A stretch of DNA of 64,000 nt from Gnetum montanum (Eukaryota > Streptophyta > Gnetopsida > Gnetales > Gnetaceae), in contig MNCI01015910.1 in assembly GCA_015680685.1 (NCBI GenBank), positions 1,166,592 through 1,230,591 on the forward strand. Reading direction: 5' to 3'. A model generated the notes under the pieces. The model saw nothing but the letters and a program-made list of their open reading frames with translations. It was not told the DNA's origin and did not search any database. The position numbers were made by a program, and so were the translations under genes. Below are positions 35,041 to 46,975 of this stretch, one piece after another; position 1 is the stretch's first letter; each line of letters opens with the position of its first letter.

Positions 35041-35978
35041 TGATGAGTGATGAGGTACCCCTACGTTCAACCATACGAATATGAGTGTTTCACGCACGAT
35101 CCAATCGAATTCCAAGGACTAAGTTCTTATGTCCCCTTGTGGAACAAGGATGAGTTGGTTGATTGTTGTCTTCCCAAGCTTACCTGTATGTCATGATTGT
35201 ATGATTAAGTAAGCTTGAGGCATATAATTTTTATAGCTTTTACGTTTTTATGTCCTATGCTAATAGGGAAGGAGAGAGGTAACTAAGTGACTAATTTAAA
35301 TTAACTACTCATTAACTAAGTTCTAATTAATCCTAACACCAGCATCTATTCCCACTTGCTGTACACATCCTAAACCAGTGCAACACTGCTAGGATTACCA
35401 AACGCTACTCGTTATTGGATTACCAAGTGTTACACACATGCTCAGAGTGCTCGTGCTTGTGTAATTTGACGATTTGCTTAATTGATCAAAATGAATTACT
35501 GTGCTAATAACAGAAATGTAAATAAAATAAAATAAAATAAATGCATAAGAAAAAAAATCTCAAGTGCTGCAAGGATGAATCTAAGAGCTCATCTTTATTG
35601 CTGTACATAAGGTGTGCTTAGATACACAATGCTCAAATAAAGATCCATCCATACTTAGAACTCCTACTGTAGGCACTTGGAAAATACTCTAACTTTCAAA
35701 CAGACTACAAGAGTTTCGCTACTTGACTACTAAAATACTTCCTCTCAATTGTGCACATGGAAAATGTATTTAAAGGCTTGGAAGAAACTACTCTAATAAT
35801 TAGAGTAACCACTCTAATAATTAGAATAACTACTAAAGTAAACGCTAGATTAACCACTCTAATAATTAGAATAAACCGCTAAAGTAACTACTCTAATAAT
35901 TAGAATAAATCACTAGAGTAACTACTCTAATAATTAGAATAACTACTAGAGTAACCACTAGAGTAACCACTCTCATCA
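35041..35978 (-). repeat. 3' LTR of element B
   Basis: 938 bp, matched by 46976-47914. It includes an AAAAT microsatellite near 35520 and the palindrome array at 35786-35978. The TATA-equivalent here reads TTTAAATA on the - strand (about 35773). Confidence 0.9.
35786..35978 (-). repeat. ACTCTAATAATTAGAGT palindrome array, 3' LTR of element B
   Basis: Repeated units of about 20-40 bp built from the 17-bp palindrome ACTCTAATAATTAGAGT and shorter ACTAGAGTAAC pieces. In the sense of the element this fills U3 from its first base to just before the TATA box. The 5' LTR has the same array at 47757-47914. Confidence 0.88.
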
Positions 35979-37935
35979 TCCCCTCACAACTGAATGAAAA
36001 CTTGTCCTTAAGTTCCTTACAAAATATTGGGAAGGTATGGGATTATTAACTAATTGACAATTGACGATGGAATGGGATGACAGACTCAACGTGCCCAGTG
36101 AATGGATCAATAAACATATTACAACATTAGTGTTCATGACCATTGTGGTGAACACTCATACATAAATGACATCCAAGCCTTTATTTGGTAGCTTGAAGAG
36201 AAAAATAGAGAGAGAGAGAAGATGGAGCATGTTGCCGCCAATGCCAAGATTGTGCCTTCCATTGTTTATCCATAGCCATATCACCAGACTTGCTCCTTTC
36301 ATAAATGCCCTAGTTCTTGTCCATCTTGAGTGCTTCCTCCAAGCCCAATCCATTGTTTGTATGATTGCCATTTGCACACACAACACAGTCACAAATGAAC
36401 AAGGATAGATAAACCACAATGCAATTGATATCTTGCCTCGATATGAAGCGCATTGGCTGAGTTGTGATTATGGTAAAAACTGGTTCAAAGATTTATCATA
36501 GGTGACTACCCAATGTGTAGGGGTTAGGTGAATAGTAAAATGGAGAAAATTGAAAAATTTGTGCCAGGGCCCCCACGACTAAGAGCGAACCTCCAGTAGC
36601 TATAAGATGGAAAAATATGAGGAACAAGAAAGATGGAAAAAAATAACAACGACAATACCAATAAAATGGATGTCATGGATGGGGATGAAATAAGAGATGA
36701 TTGATTGTAGTAAATGTTTAAGGAAAAGAACTTAACAATTGCACCAAAAAGAAATGCCAGTGGGTCCTCCCCAAAGCAGGCTCATGCCTTTTATGCCCTG
36801 ACAAACCCAAAAACCAAAGAGTTTGTAGGCTCTAGGAATGTCAATTGGAAGTAAGAGTTAAAAACTTACCCATAAGAATTCACCAAAGAAAAACAATGCA
36901 TCAACCCAGAACGGACTAATGATAAAACTAACAATGAGGTGGAAAATGGGAAGAAAGATGGAGAGGATAGAATGGAATGAAATCCCAAGAACAAGGTTGT
37001 GTAAAGCCCCTTGTGTATTTCATGGTTAAGATGACTGAGTAGAAATTCATCCCAAATCTAGACTCAAACCAACCACATTCAGTGACCTCACATCAATACA
37101 CTTGGCCAATCCATCCTCTTGAGGTAACAAGAATGCTTCCACAAAGAGTGACCACCATCCCAAGGAGAGTGAGATGGAGAAGCAAGAAGTGTGAAAGGGC
37201 CTTAGTTAGAGGGAACTGTGAGGCATGGATAACATGTCTTTCTAGTGCCATAACCAACTCTTGTAGCCCATATTGCTTTATTATGTCTAAGGGGTGTGCT
37301 TTGAATTCTCACATTTTTTTTCTTTATTTTTTCTTTTTGCATGAGACCCACACCATGAAAAGACTTATTTTTATTCACTCAGCTTCCTAATTTTTGAACA
37401 ATTTCAGAATGGCAGAAAACCCAAGAAACAAGCATCCAAGCACCCAAGACAATGGTTAGCACAAATGCATCGAATCCCCTTGAAGTCATACCCTTTTCAT
37501 CCTTTGAGCCTTTCCTTTGTTTGAAAAGTAGCCAACCACCAATTCATTAATAAATTTACTTAGAAAAAGGGGATTGTATAGTTCCAAGCCAAAGGAGACC
37601 ATAGAGTTGTATGGATGAGTGGACAACATGGACTCATTGCCTATTTTACCAAAAGAACCATACATTAATATCAGCATCATAATTCAAAGGTAAAAAAAAA
37701 CATTAGCAATTAATATGATATAATTCAATCCACCATCATGAGCACTTATTAGATGACAAATAAAATTAAATCAAGCAAATAAAGAAACAGTAAAAAAATG
37801 AATGATGGTGTAAAAAAAAATAAGAAAAGTTGAAAGAATGTGTAAAATAAAAAAATGTGTAAAATAAAAATTCAAAAAGAACTGAGGGCCTAGAATGGTT
37901 AGCATAGGTGGCCATCTACCCCATGACTGAGTTGG
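35979..37935 (-). other. Polypurine tract and post-integrase spacer of element B
   Basis: The first bases, read on the - strand as GTTGTGAGGGGA, form the purine tract before the 3' LTR. The rest has no supported ORF; an 87-codon frame at 36156-36419 shows no homology I can see. An A-rich tract lies at 37780-37875. Element D has related sequence (36750 corresponds to about 54260, 37480 to about 55010). Confidence 0.6.
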
Positions 37936-39110
37936 AAGGAGAAGATCCAAAATAGTGATCAGGGTTGTCCATCAAGAGAGGTAGCATGTGTACTAGTTGT
38001 CCTAAGCTCTTGGAAAGGTTTGGTTTGTTGCACATTGATCAAAAGTTTCTTATCCAGGCTCTTAGGTTTGTATATTGTCATGGCCCCTAAAGGAAATGTT
38101 GCATAAATAATATAAGGTCCTTCCCACAGTGTTTCAAATTTAGTATGTTGTGGGACATGTGTGGGATTCTAGTAGAGAACCTTATCTCCTAGCTAATATT
38201 TAACTTTCCTAATTCTTAGGTCATGACATTGTTTATTGAAGGCCTTGTGCAATTCATTAGATGACAAGGCAGCTAATCAGTTTTCATCTAGCAAGTTAAG
38301 GATTACTAACTATTGTTTTTGTGCTAGATCAAGGTCAAGGTTGAGGTCACATGCCATGGATAGTGTACGGAGCTCAGTTTGAATGAAAAGCATTAGTAAT
38401 TTATCATACACTAACTCATAGGGGGAGTAGCCTGTAGGGAGTTTCCATGTGGAGTGGTATGCCCAAAGAGCATCATTCAGTTTAGTGCTCTACTCTCACT
38501 TAAACTTGCTAATAGTTCTTGTAAATATCTTCGTAATCTCCCTATTGGTGACTTCTTCTTGACCATTTGCTTGGGGGTGGTATGGTGTAGTCAATTTATT
38601 CTTAACCCCTAAGTGTTGCATTAATTTTTGAAAAGTTGCACTTGTGAAGTGTGTACCATTGTTTGAAATAAGTGTATGCGGCACACAAAACTTGTTTATG
38701 ATTTGTTATTAAATAAATTGTGCAACTGTAGATGATGTACAATCTTTAATAGTAGCTACTTTGGCCCATTTTATTAGGTAATCAATGGAAACAATAATAT
38801 AAGCTTTTTCATTAGACATTGGTGTAATCGGCCCCATAAAATCAATTCCCCAAATGTTGAAGGGTTTTAATGGTTGAATCCATTGTTGCAGACCCTCCAT
38901 TCTAACAGTCATTCCCCCATCATGTTGATGGTGCTTACAAGATTGGATGAAACGATGAGCATCCCGAAATAATGTAGGCCAATAATATCCTACAAGTAGG
39001 ATCTTGATGGTTGTTCGTCTCCCAGCGTAATGACCCCCTTAAGGACCCTCATGAGCATCTTGGAGAACTTGCAATTGATCTATATTGGGAACACACCATC
39101 AAACCAAGCC
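37936..39110 (-). pseudogene. Integrase relic of element B
   Basis: Reading leftwards: the remnant of the zinc segment (CKHHQHDGGM at about 38930), the core with WGIDFMGPITP (38709-38912), then LISNNGTHFTSATFQKLMQ and PYHPQANGQEEVTNREI (38496-38684), giving the second acidic position as Asn (SNNG) and the Glu in EEV. The C-terminal part, with HDLRIRKVKY and LWEGPYIIY, reaches about 37940. At least one frameshift and several stops separate it from RNase H. The second Asp is lost, as in element C. Confidence 0.78.
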
Positions 39111-39352
39111 ATTAGGACATAGTTTGTAAAGTTGCCCATTAATCTCCATAAAGTACTTGGCTCGATGAAGAAACTGTTGTTTCTTTTTAAGGTTTAACTC
39201 TTGTGGTCTTTGTTGGGTGAGGAGATAGGTAAGAATGCTATTGTACCAATTTGTATCCATGGGTGATAGATTATTCACTACATCAACAAAGAGGAATTCA
39301 TTAGGGAAATGATCAGAAATTGGATACTCATCCTATTTTTGTCCCATCGTAA

Positions 39353-40966
39353 TTAAGATAAATGATCAACCACTACATTCTTGGTGCCCTTGTGATCAAT
39401 CATCGTTAAATTGAAATCTTGTAAGATTACAAGCCATCGTATGATATGAGGGCTTATCATTAGCTTATTCATGAGGAACTGGATTGCACTATGATCTGTA
39501 TGTATATATACTTTATATCCCAATACATAGTGTGTAAACTTTTCTAGTGCAAACACTACAACCATTGATTCTTTCTCTATGGTAGTGTAGTTAAGTTGTG
39601 CAGTACCGATACTTCTAATTGTACAATCGATGTAATAAGGATCCTTCTGGTCATCTAACTATGTAAGTATGGCTCCTAAAGCATAGTTAGATGCATTAGT
39701 CATGATATGGAATGGTTTGGACCAATCAAGAGCTTGTAGAATGGGTGTTTCTACTAGCTTCTGTTTCAGAGTTTGGAAAACTAATTTGCATTCCCTAGTC
39801 CACTCGAATGGTATGTCCTTTTTTGTTAATTCCACCAATGATTTGGAAATCTTTGAAAAGTTCTTAATAAATCTCCTATAGTAGCCAGTATGTCCAAGGA
39901 ATGACCAAATATCTTTGATAGTTTCTGGTTGATGGGTAATTCCTTGGATAATTTTGATTTTCTCGAGGTCTAACTCTATCCCTGTGTGTGAGATTTTGTG
40001 TCCTAGTACTACACCTCCTTGGATCATAAAATGGGATTTTTGCCAGTTGAGCCTCAAATTGGTTTCTACACATCTTTTTAACACTTGCTCCAACCAGTCC
40101 AAGGCTTGATCAAAGTTTACTCCATAAGTGGAGAATTCGTCCATAAAGGCCTCCACACCATTCCCTATCTGATGTTGGAATATGCTTAGAACTAGTCGTT
40201 GAAATGTTGCAGGAGCATTGCACAAGCCAAACGACATTTTTTTGTATGCAAACATTCCCCAAGGATTGGTGAACATAGTCTTGGCTTGGTCTTCTAGGAC
40301 TATTTGTATTTGATTATATCTGCTATATCCATCTAGAAAACTGTAGTAGTGATGCCCTGCGATAGTGTCTAAGACTTGGTCGACAAATGGCAATGGAAAG
40401 TGATCTTTGAATGTTACCATATTTAGTAGCCTAAAATCTATGCATACCCTCCATTTGCCTCCCTTTTTAGGTACAATAAATAAGGGGCTAACCCATTCGC
40501 TATTAGAAATGGGGTATATAAACCCAGTGTACAGAAGTTGTTCAATTTCTTCCTTAATTACTTGCTTCAGCTTAGGGTTCAATCACCTTTGTGATTGTCT
40601 TCGAGGCTTCATGGAGGGGTCAGTGTAAATTCTATGTTGACATATCCTAGGATCTATTCTAGTTAATTTGGGATATGGCCAAGTGAAGGCTTCTGACCAT
40701 TTATTTATTACCTTCAGTAGTTCTTCTTTTTGTTGAGTAGTAAGCTTAGTGTTGATAATTACCAATTTTCTATTTTTAAGGAACATGTATTCCATACTGG
40801 TGGGCAATGATTTCAGCTCAAGGGGCTCCTGCTTAAATTTCTCAGGGATTTCCAACTTTCCCCAGTTGATATTATCAAGGTTAAGACTTGGAAGTTGGTG
40901 GTGGACTTGCTCTAATGCATCTATGCTATTGATGTAAGCACAAGTCAAACCGTCAGTTGGTTCCAT
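39353..40966 (-). pseudogene. Reverse transcriptase-RNase H of element B
   Basis: One frame of 538 codons interrupted by two stops, at 40583 and 39659, each one base from CGA and CAG. Pre-RT lies at 40583-40966, RT at 39659-40582 and the rest of RNase H at 39353-39565. RT motifs: KWRVCIDFRLLN, FLDGYSRYNQIQI and FGLCNAPATFQRLV. The catalytic box at 40137-40148 reads F-M-D-E instead of Y/F-M-D-D, so the second metal-binding Asp is replaced by Glu. RNase H shows a TNASNYALG segment (Asp of TDAS changed to Asn), ALEKF and TDHSA. It is otherwise the best preserved pol in the window. Confidence 0.85.
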
Positions 40967-41016
40967 GCATATGAGTGAATTTCTTTTTGATCAGCTATCA
41001 GCCACTAGGTGTCTTT

Positions 41017-41751
41017 CTATTGTGTGGCTACTGCATATAAGCATTTTTGTATGTTAATCAGTTGTGCACACTGATTTCCTATAGGCAATGCTAAAATTTG
41101 CACAAACCATGACCTCTGCACATAATTACACCTTGTGTCATTGTATGTGATACATGGAAATTTCTTCTTCTCAATCTTTCCAAATGTGTTTTCCTTTGAT
41201 ATTTCTATGGAAAGATCAATGATTCCTAGGTGCACATTGACTGTTCTTAGCCATGCTCTTCCCATTATGATTGGGAAGTCCCCCTTACTTTTGTTCACCT
41301 GAATCACTAGGAAATCAACTAGGTACAACCCCCCATAAATAGTGGTAACAATGTCTTCCACTAGTCCCAATGGGACAATGATGGACTGGTCAGCTAACTC
41401 TAGATGGATGTTGCTATTTTTCAATGGAGGCAGGTTCTAGGCCTTGTACATTTCTTAAAAAATGAACTTAACACTAGAACCTGAATCTAAAAGAGCCTTA
41501 CATGATGCATTTCCAGCAATTTGTAAGTATATCAAAGGACTCCCAGGATTAGAGAATTTCCTAGGAAGGTGGCCAGCTTTGATCGAATGGTTGATGGCAT
41601 GTGTTAGCATGATCGTATGCATTGAGTGCAGTGATTGGGTTGAAGGGGGCTCCGAAGTGTTGATTGATATTGAGGCATCTAAGGAATTAGCCACTTGTGA
41701 TTGCAAGGGCTTAGTTGGACTATTAGTTCTAAAGAAAGGTCTTTTCTTCAT
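41017..41751 (-). pseudogene. Protease region of element B, copy 1
   Basis: A single frame with stops near 41452. The active site ALLDSGSSVKFIF (D-S-G) is intact at about 41455-41495. It is followed by the body with YLVDFLVIQV and FPIIMGRAWLRT, the end motif of the domain. Athila protease joins gag and RT, and it lies between them here. The second copy lies at 43700-44600. Confidence 0.7.
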
Positions 41752-43290
41752 GTGGTTGTTGGAACCAATAGTAGGTTGAGAGTTAACAATCCTCGTGGAA
41801 TTACGTTGCTATGGCTGGGTAGGGATTTCACCTTGCATTGAGGGAGCAAGTGGTAGTGGAGCTATTGGTGGAAGAGATGTGGCTAGATGTGAAATATTAC
41901 CTCTAGAAGAGGGAGTTCCATAATACTCGTGGGCTTGGTAGTGAGGTTGAAGAGTGACATGACTAATAGAGTCACATGGGGAGATTGGCTACTGCACGTA
42001 ATATCCATATGGGTTAGGTTTCTAGTAAGGATGCTATTGCCTTGGTGGTGGCATTTCCCATGATTGTGGGTGTTTCCATTGTTGATATTACTCAATCGGT
42101 TGTGGTGGATTTCCACTAGGATAATATGTTAAGGGTTGGTGGTACTGCCTTGGGCTACCTTGAGGATAAGGTAACCTTTGGGATGTTTGCCTTTTGTTTA
42201 ATCGTGAGTTGAGTGCTTACATCCCAGACTCCTACAGATGTGAGATTATAGGGCAACATCCCTTAGGATGGTCATATTAACATATCTGACATCTACTATC
42301 ATTGTTTGTTTCTAAATCCACAACCTCTTCAATGATGGCAACTTTGCCCTTACCCTTACTACATGCATGTTCAACCTCTTTCCTTTTTCTTTTCTCACTA
42401 CCTTGCTCTCTAGACTCCTCTACTATTTTAAGAATAGTTTGAAATCTATTGTTTAGGGAATCCCACATTTGGTCTACCTTTGCCAAAACTTCTAATGCCA
42501 TCTTTTGAATAGGCAAAGTTTTCCTATTTAGCATCTCTTCAAGTGGCGACTCTTCTTCATCCTCACAAAATCTTACTCCCCTCTTCCAAAGGGAAGGATC
42601 TTGCTTATACTCTTTCGCACTTTTTCTCTTTTGTAGCTCACCTTCTTCCTTAGCAACTTGCTCCAATAATCTTTGAATTTGATGGGACCTAAGCTCATAT
42701 AGTCTTCCTTGGGCATAAGTTCCAAGGGTTCTTCTCATTTCATGCATAAGCCCATCCACGAGATGGTGCAGTTGATCCCTTTATGAATAACCATCACTAG
42801 GACAATGGTGTAATTGTGCATAATATTAGCCCATGGCAGCATCCAAGGGTTCATGTCCTCATTGTTTCTAGCCTTGGATTTTCTTTCGCAAGTTAGACAC
42901 TAAGGAGCATGTTTGGTACTTGTCATTAAATAGTTCTAACATAGTACTCCACCTACAAATGGATTCCAGTTCTAAAGACTAGTACCAAGTTTTCTCTTCT
43001 TTAACTAGTGTCTATGAAAACAACTTAAGTTTTTTGCTATTTTTTCTCTATGTTCTGTAAGGCACATGCATCATGGAATTCTTGTAAATGATTCTGAGGA
43101 TCAGCCTTGTATTCCCCTTCAAATCGTGGGATGTTGTTCATATCTAATCTCTTGATTCTACTATCTTTCTAATGCCTTGTTGGAATTCTAACAACCTTAG
43201 TTATGTCCAACATACTTCAAGTAGCGAGGAGGGGTTCATCGTGATCATCTCGTCCATGGCGTCTATGATGCCTACAGTTGTCTTTGAGGC
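41752..43290 (-). pseudogene. gag relic of element B, copy 1 (C-terminal two thirds)
   Basis: At 42277-42759 a 160-codon frame carries LGTYAQGRLYELRSHQIQ, then a Lys/Glu-rich, probably coiled region and a C-x-x-C remnant (CQIC) at its end, perhaps half a zinc knuckle. Capsid pieces continue to about 43200 in other frames, and the Pro-rich tail reaches 41883. It matches element A gag and copy 2 at 44576-46000. Confidence 0.7.
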
Positions 43291-43316
43291 TTCAATCGCC
43301 TCTGCCATTATCTTTG

Positions 43317-46003
43317 AGGCTTCATGGAGGGGTTAGTGTAAATTCTATGTTGGCATATCCTAGGATCTATTCTAGTTAATTTAGGATATAACCAAGCGAA
43401 GGCTTCTGACCATTTGTTTATTACCTTCAATAGTTCCTCTTTCTATTGAGGAGAAAGCTTACCATTGATAATTACTGGTTTTCCATTTTTAAGGAACATG
43501 TATTCCATACCTGTGGGCAATGGTTTCAGCTCGAGGGGCTCCTGCTTAAATTTCTCAGAGATTTTCAACTTTCCCTAGTTGATATTTTCAAGGTTAAGAC
43601 TTGGAAGTTGGTGGTGGACTTGCTCTAATGCATCTATGCTATCGATGTAAGCACAAGTCAAACCCTCATTTGGTTCCATGCATTTAAGTGAACTACTTTC
43701 TTGATCAGTTGTCAGCCGCTAGGTGTCTTCCTGTCATGTGGCTACTGCATATAGGCATCTTTATATCTTAATCAGTTGTGCACACTGATTGCCTACAGGA
43801 AATGCTAAAATTTGCACAAACCATGACCTCTACATGCAATTACACCCTATGTCACTATATGTGATGCATGGAACTTTCTTCTTCTCAATCTTTCCAAATG
43901 TATTTTCCTTTGATATTTCTAGGGAAAGATCATAGATTCCTAGGTGCACATCAACTGTGCTTAGCTATGCTCTTCCCATTATGATTGGGAAGTCCCCCTT
44001 ACTATTGTTTACCTGAATCACTAGGAAATCATTTGGGTACAACCACCCATAAATAGTGGTAACAATGTCTTCCACTAGTCCCAATGGGACAGTGATGGAC
44101 TGGTCAGCCAACTCTAGATGGATGTTGCTCTTTTTCAATGGAGGCAGGTTCTAGGCCTTGTACATTTCTTGAGAAATCAAGTTAACATCAGAACTTGAAT
44201 CCAAAAGAGCCTTGCACAGCACATTTTCAATGATTTCTAAGTATATCAAAGGACTTCCAGGATCAGAGAATTTCTTGGGAAGATGGCCAACTTTGATCCA
44301 ATTGGTGACAACATGTGTTAGCATGACTGTATGCATTGAGTGTGGTGATTGGGTTGAAGGGGGCTCCAAAGTTTTGATTGATACTGAGGCATCTAAGGAA
44401 TCAACCACTTGTGATTGCAAGGGCTTGGTTAGACTGTTGGTTCTAAAGAAAGGTCTTTTCTTCATGTGGTTGTTGGAACCAATAGTAGGTTGAGAGTTAA
44501 CAGCCCCTGTGGCATTACATTGCTGAGGCTGGGTAGGGATTTCACCTTGTATCACGGGAGTAGGTGGTAGTGAAGCTATTGGTGAAAGAAATGCAGCCAA
44601 ATGAGAAGGATGATATGCTTGCAGAATATCACCTCTAGAAGAGGGAGTCCCATAATACTCGCAGGCTTGGTAGTGAGGTTGAGGAGTGACATGACTAGTA
44701 GAGTCACGTGGGGAGATTGGCTACTGCATGTAATATCCATACAGGTCAGGTTGCCGATAAGGATACCATTGCTTTGGTGGTGGCATTCCCCATGATTGTG
44801 GGTGCTACCACTATTGATATTTCTCAATTGGTTGTGGTGGAGTTCCATTGGGATAGTATGTTAAGGGTTGGTGGAACTGCCTTGGGCTACCTTGAGGATA
44901 AGGTAACCTTTGGGGTGTTTTCCTTTTGTTTAATCATGGGTTAAGTGCATACACCCCATACTCCTACAGATGTGAGATTATATGGAAACATCCCTTAGGA
45001 TGTTCATATTAACATATCTCACATCCACTATAATTGTTTGTTTCTAAATCCACAACCCCTTCAATGATGGTAACTTTGCCCTTACCCTTGCTACATGCAT
45101 GTTCAGCCTCTTTCTTTTCTCGCTACCTTGCTTTCTAGAGTCCTCTACTATTTTAAGAATAGTTTGAAATCTATTGTCTAGGGAATCCCACATTTGTTCT
45201 ACCTTTTCCAAAACTTCTAATGCCATCTTTTGAATAGGAAAATTTTTCCTATTCACCATCTCTTCGAGTGGTCACTCTTCTTCATCCTCACAAAATCTTA
45301 CTCCCCTCTTCTGGAGTGAAGGATCTCAGTTATACTCTTCCACACTTTCTCTCTTCCATAGCTCACCTTCTTCCTTAGCAACTTTCTCTAATAGTCTTTG
45401 AATTTGATGGGACCGAAGCTCGGATAGTCTTCCTTGGGCATAAGTCCCAAGGGTTCTTCTTGTTTTATGCCTAAGCCCATCCACGAGATGGTGTAGTTGA
45501 TCCCTTTGCGAATAACCATGGCCAAGAAAACAGTGTAACAGTGCATAATATTAGCCCATGGAAGCATCCAAGGGTTCATGTTCTCCTTATTTCCAGCCTT
45601 GGATTTTCTTTCTCAAGGTAGACACTCGGGATTATGTTTGGTACTTGTTATTAAATAGTTCTAACATAGTACTCCACCTACGAATGGATTCTTCTTGCTT
45701 TCTGCTTCTTTAACTAGTGTCTATGGAAACAACTTAAGATTTTTGGCATTTTTTCTCTATGTTCTATAAGGCACATGCATCATGGAATGCTTGTAAATGA
45801 TTCTGAGGATCTGCCTTGTATCCCCTTCAAATCATGGGATGTTGTTCATATCTAATCTCTCGATCCTACTATCTTTCTGATGCCTTGTTGGAATTCTAAC
45901 AGCCTTAGTTATGTCCAACATACTTTGAGTAGCAAGGAGGGGTTCATCGTGATCATCTCATCCATGGTGTCTATGATGCCTACATTGTTCCCTACTCTCC
46001 CTT
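43317..46003 (-). repeat. Tandem duplication in element B, copy 2
   Basis: In the sense of the element this is the upstream copy. It carries a pre-RT stub (about 43320-43690) that leads not into RT but into the gag of copy 1. Confidence 0.88.
43700..44600 (-). pseudogene. Protease region of element B, copy 2
   Basis: Same layout as copy 1. The active-site segment at about 44165-44210 reads ALLDSSSDVNLISQ, so the Gly of D-S-G is changed to Ser; a working protease would not be expected. The FFRTNSLTKPLQSQV linker and MHTVMLTHVV precede it. Confidence 0.68.
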
Positions 46004-46860
46004 CTTCTATGTCAAGACTCTCTAGAGTGCCCTCATCCCCTTTCCTGGCTATTTTGTCTATGACTTCTACTTTGCCTACCTTGATCCCCATGATCTTTTT
46101 CTTTATGACCATGTCTAGATATTGAAGGAGAGGGTGAAGGAGATGATGAAGGTAAAGAAGAATGAGAACCATCACCATGATGGTGTCTACTACCTTCTCT
46201 TCTACGGTCTCGGCCCCGATCGTGATTGCGATTAGAATGTCCACCTTTATCATGAGTTTGTGTCCCTTTTTTGGACCCTTTGTGCCCATGGGTATCAAAA
46301 CTTGGGTTATGAATAGTGGAATGAAGGTTTTGATACTCAACCCCTTGGCCAAAGTCAAGGGGAGGAACATNNNNNNNNNNNNNNNNNNNNNNNNTGAGGT
46401 AGGTTCACCATCCTCATTTTCGCTTAAGACATATGGGGGCAGCCTGGGACCACTTACCCTTCAAAGACTTATGATGTCTCTCCTATTGCAAGTCCCTTTG
46501 ATGTTGTGCCTATGTGAGACGGTATTCTCTCGAGTCATGGTCTTGCACAACATATTCTATGTGTAAGTGCGACATGCCAATTCATGTGAGAGCATGAAGA
46601 AGCATGCTCAGGATTGAACGATTAGGAGGTAACACTATGTTACCCTCTAAGTCTCGCCAACGCAGTTGTTCATCTTGATGGAGGATAAAGGTAAAGTCTA
46701 GTATATACTCATCAAGATGAATATATATCACTCAAACTTGTTGAGGGACTAGCGGATCAACGTCATGTGTATTATGCCACCGATTGTTTCTTGTTTCAGA
46801 CCTAGGCAATGAGGCACTTTCATACGAAGAAGGAGACATACTTGTCTATTCAGTGGGCAA
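44601..46860 (-). pseudogene. gag of element B, upstream copy with the N-terminal part
   Basis: The gag N-terminus lies at about 46560-46860 (a DEQLRWRDLEGNIVLPPNRS segment). Then come a 24-base gap, an Arg/His/Ser-rich linker (46000-46370) and the capsid at about 45388-45830 (DPQNHLQAFHDAC, HGYSKGINYTISW), followed by coiled-coil and Pro-rich parts to 44601. It is broken in several frames. Only this copy has the N-terminus, so gag copy 1 is 5'-truncated. Confidence 0.65.
46371..46394. other. Assembly gap (24 N)
   Basis: Unknown bases within the gag linker of element B. Confidence 1.
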
Positions 46861-46951
46861 TGTATTCTTGTTTATTATTTTCTTAATCAACACTAAGGGT
46901 TCATTCCAATGATGTGAATGATTTCCTAAGTTCTAATTAGCACACAAACAA

Positions 46952-46975
46952 CTAAGTCCCCGGAAATGGTGCCAA
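46952..46975 (-). other. Primer-binding site of element B (tRNA-Asp type)
   Basis: On the - strand TTGGCACCATTTCCGGGGAC directly follows the 5' LTR. Apart from three changes it agrees with the complement of a plant tRNA-Asp 3' end, as in element A. Confidence 0.78.

Larger units (their letters stand above)
40605..43295 (-). repeat. Tandem duplication in element B, copy 1 (2.71 kb)
   Basis: Matches 43317-46003 at an offset of 2,708-2,712 bp, head to tail, covering pre-RT, protease and most of gag. Both copies end in the same ATGGAGGGGT context next to a repeated TTTGAGGCTTC motif (43297 and 43315). The copies differ by about 15% over 285 bp counted by eye (41455-41740 versus 44169-44450). Confidence 0.88.

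Noticed and set aside
35786-35978. CRISPR-like or integron-like palindromic repeats
   Set aside because: Units vary in length and the array lies in both LTRs of element B; it is part of U3.
36156-36419. 87-codon frame in the spacer of element B as an envelope-like gene
   Set aside because: Short, no signal peptide, no conservation in element D at the matching place; both strands are open there.
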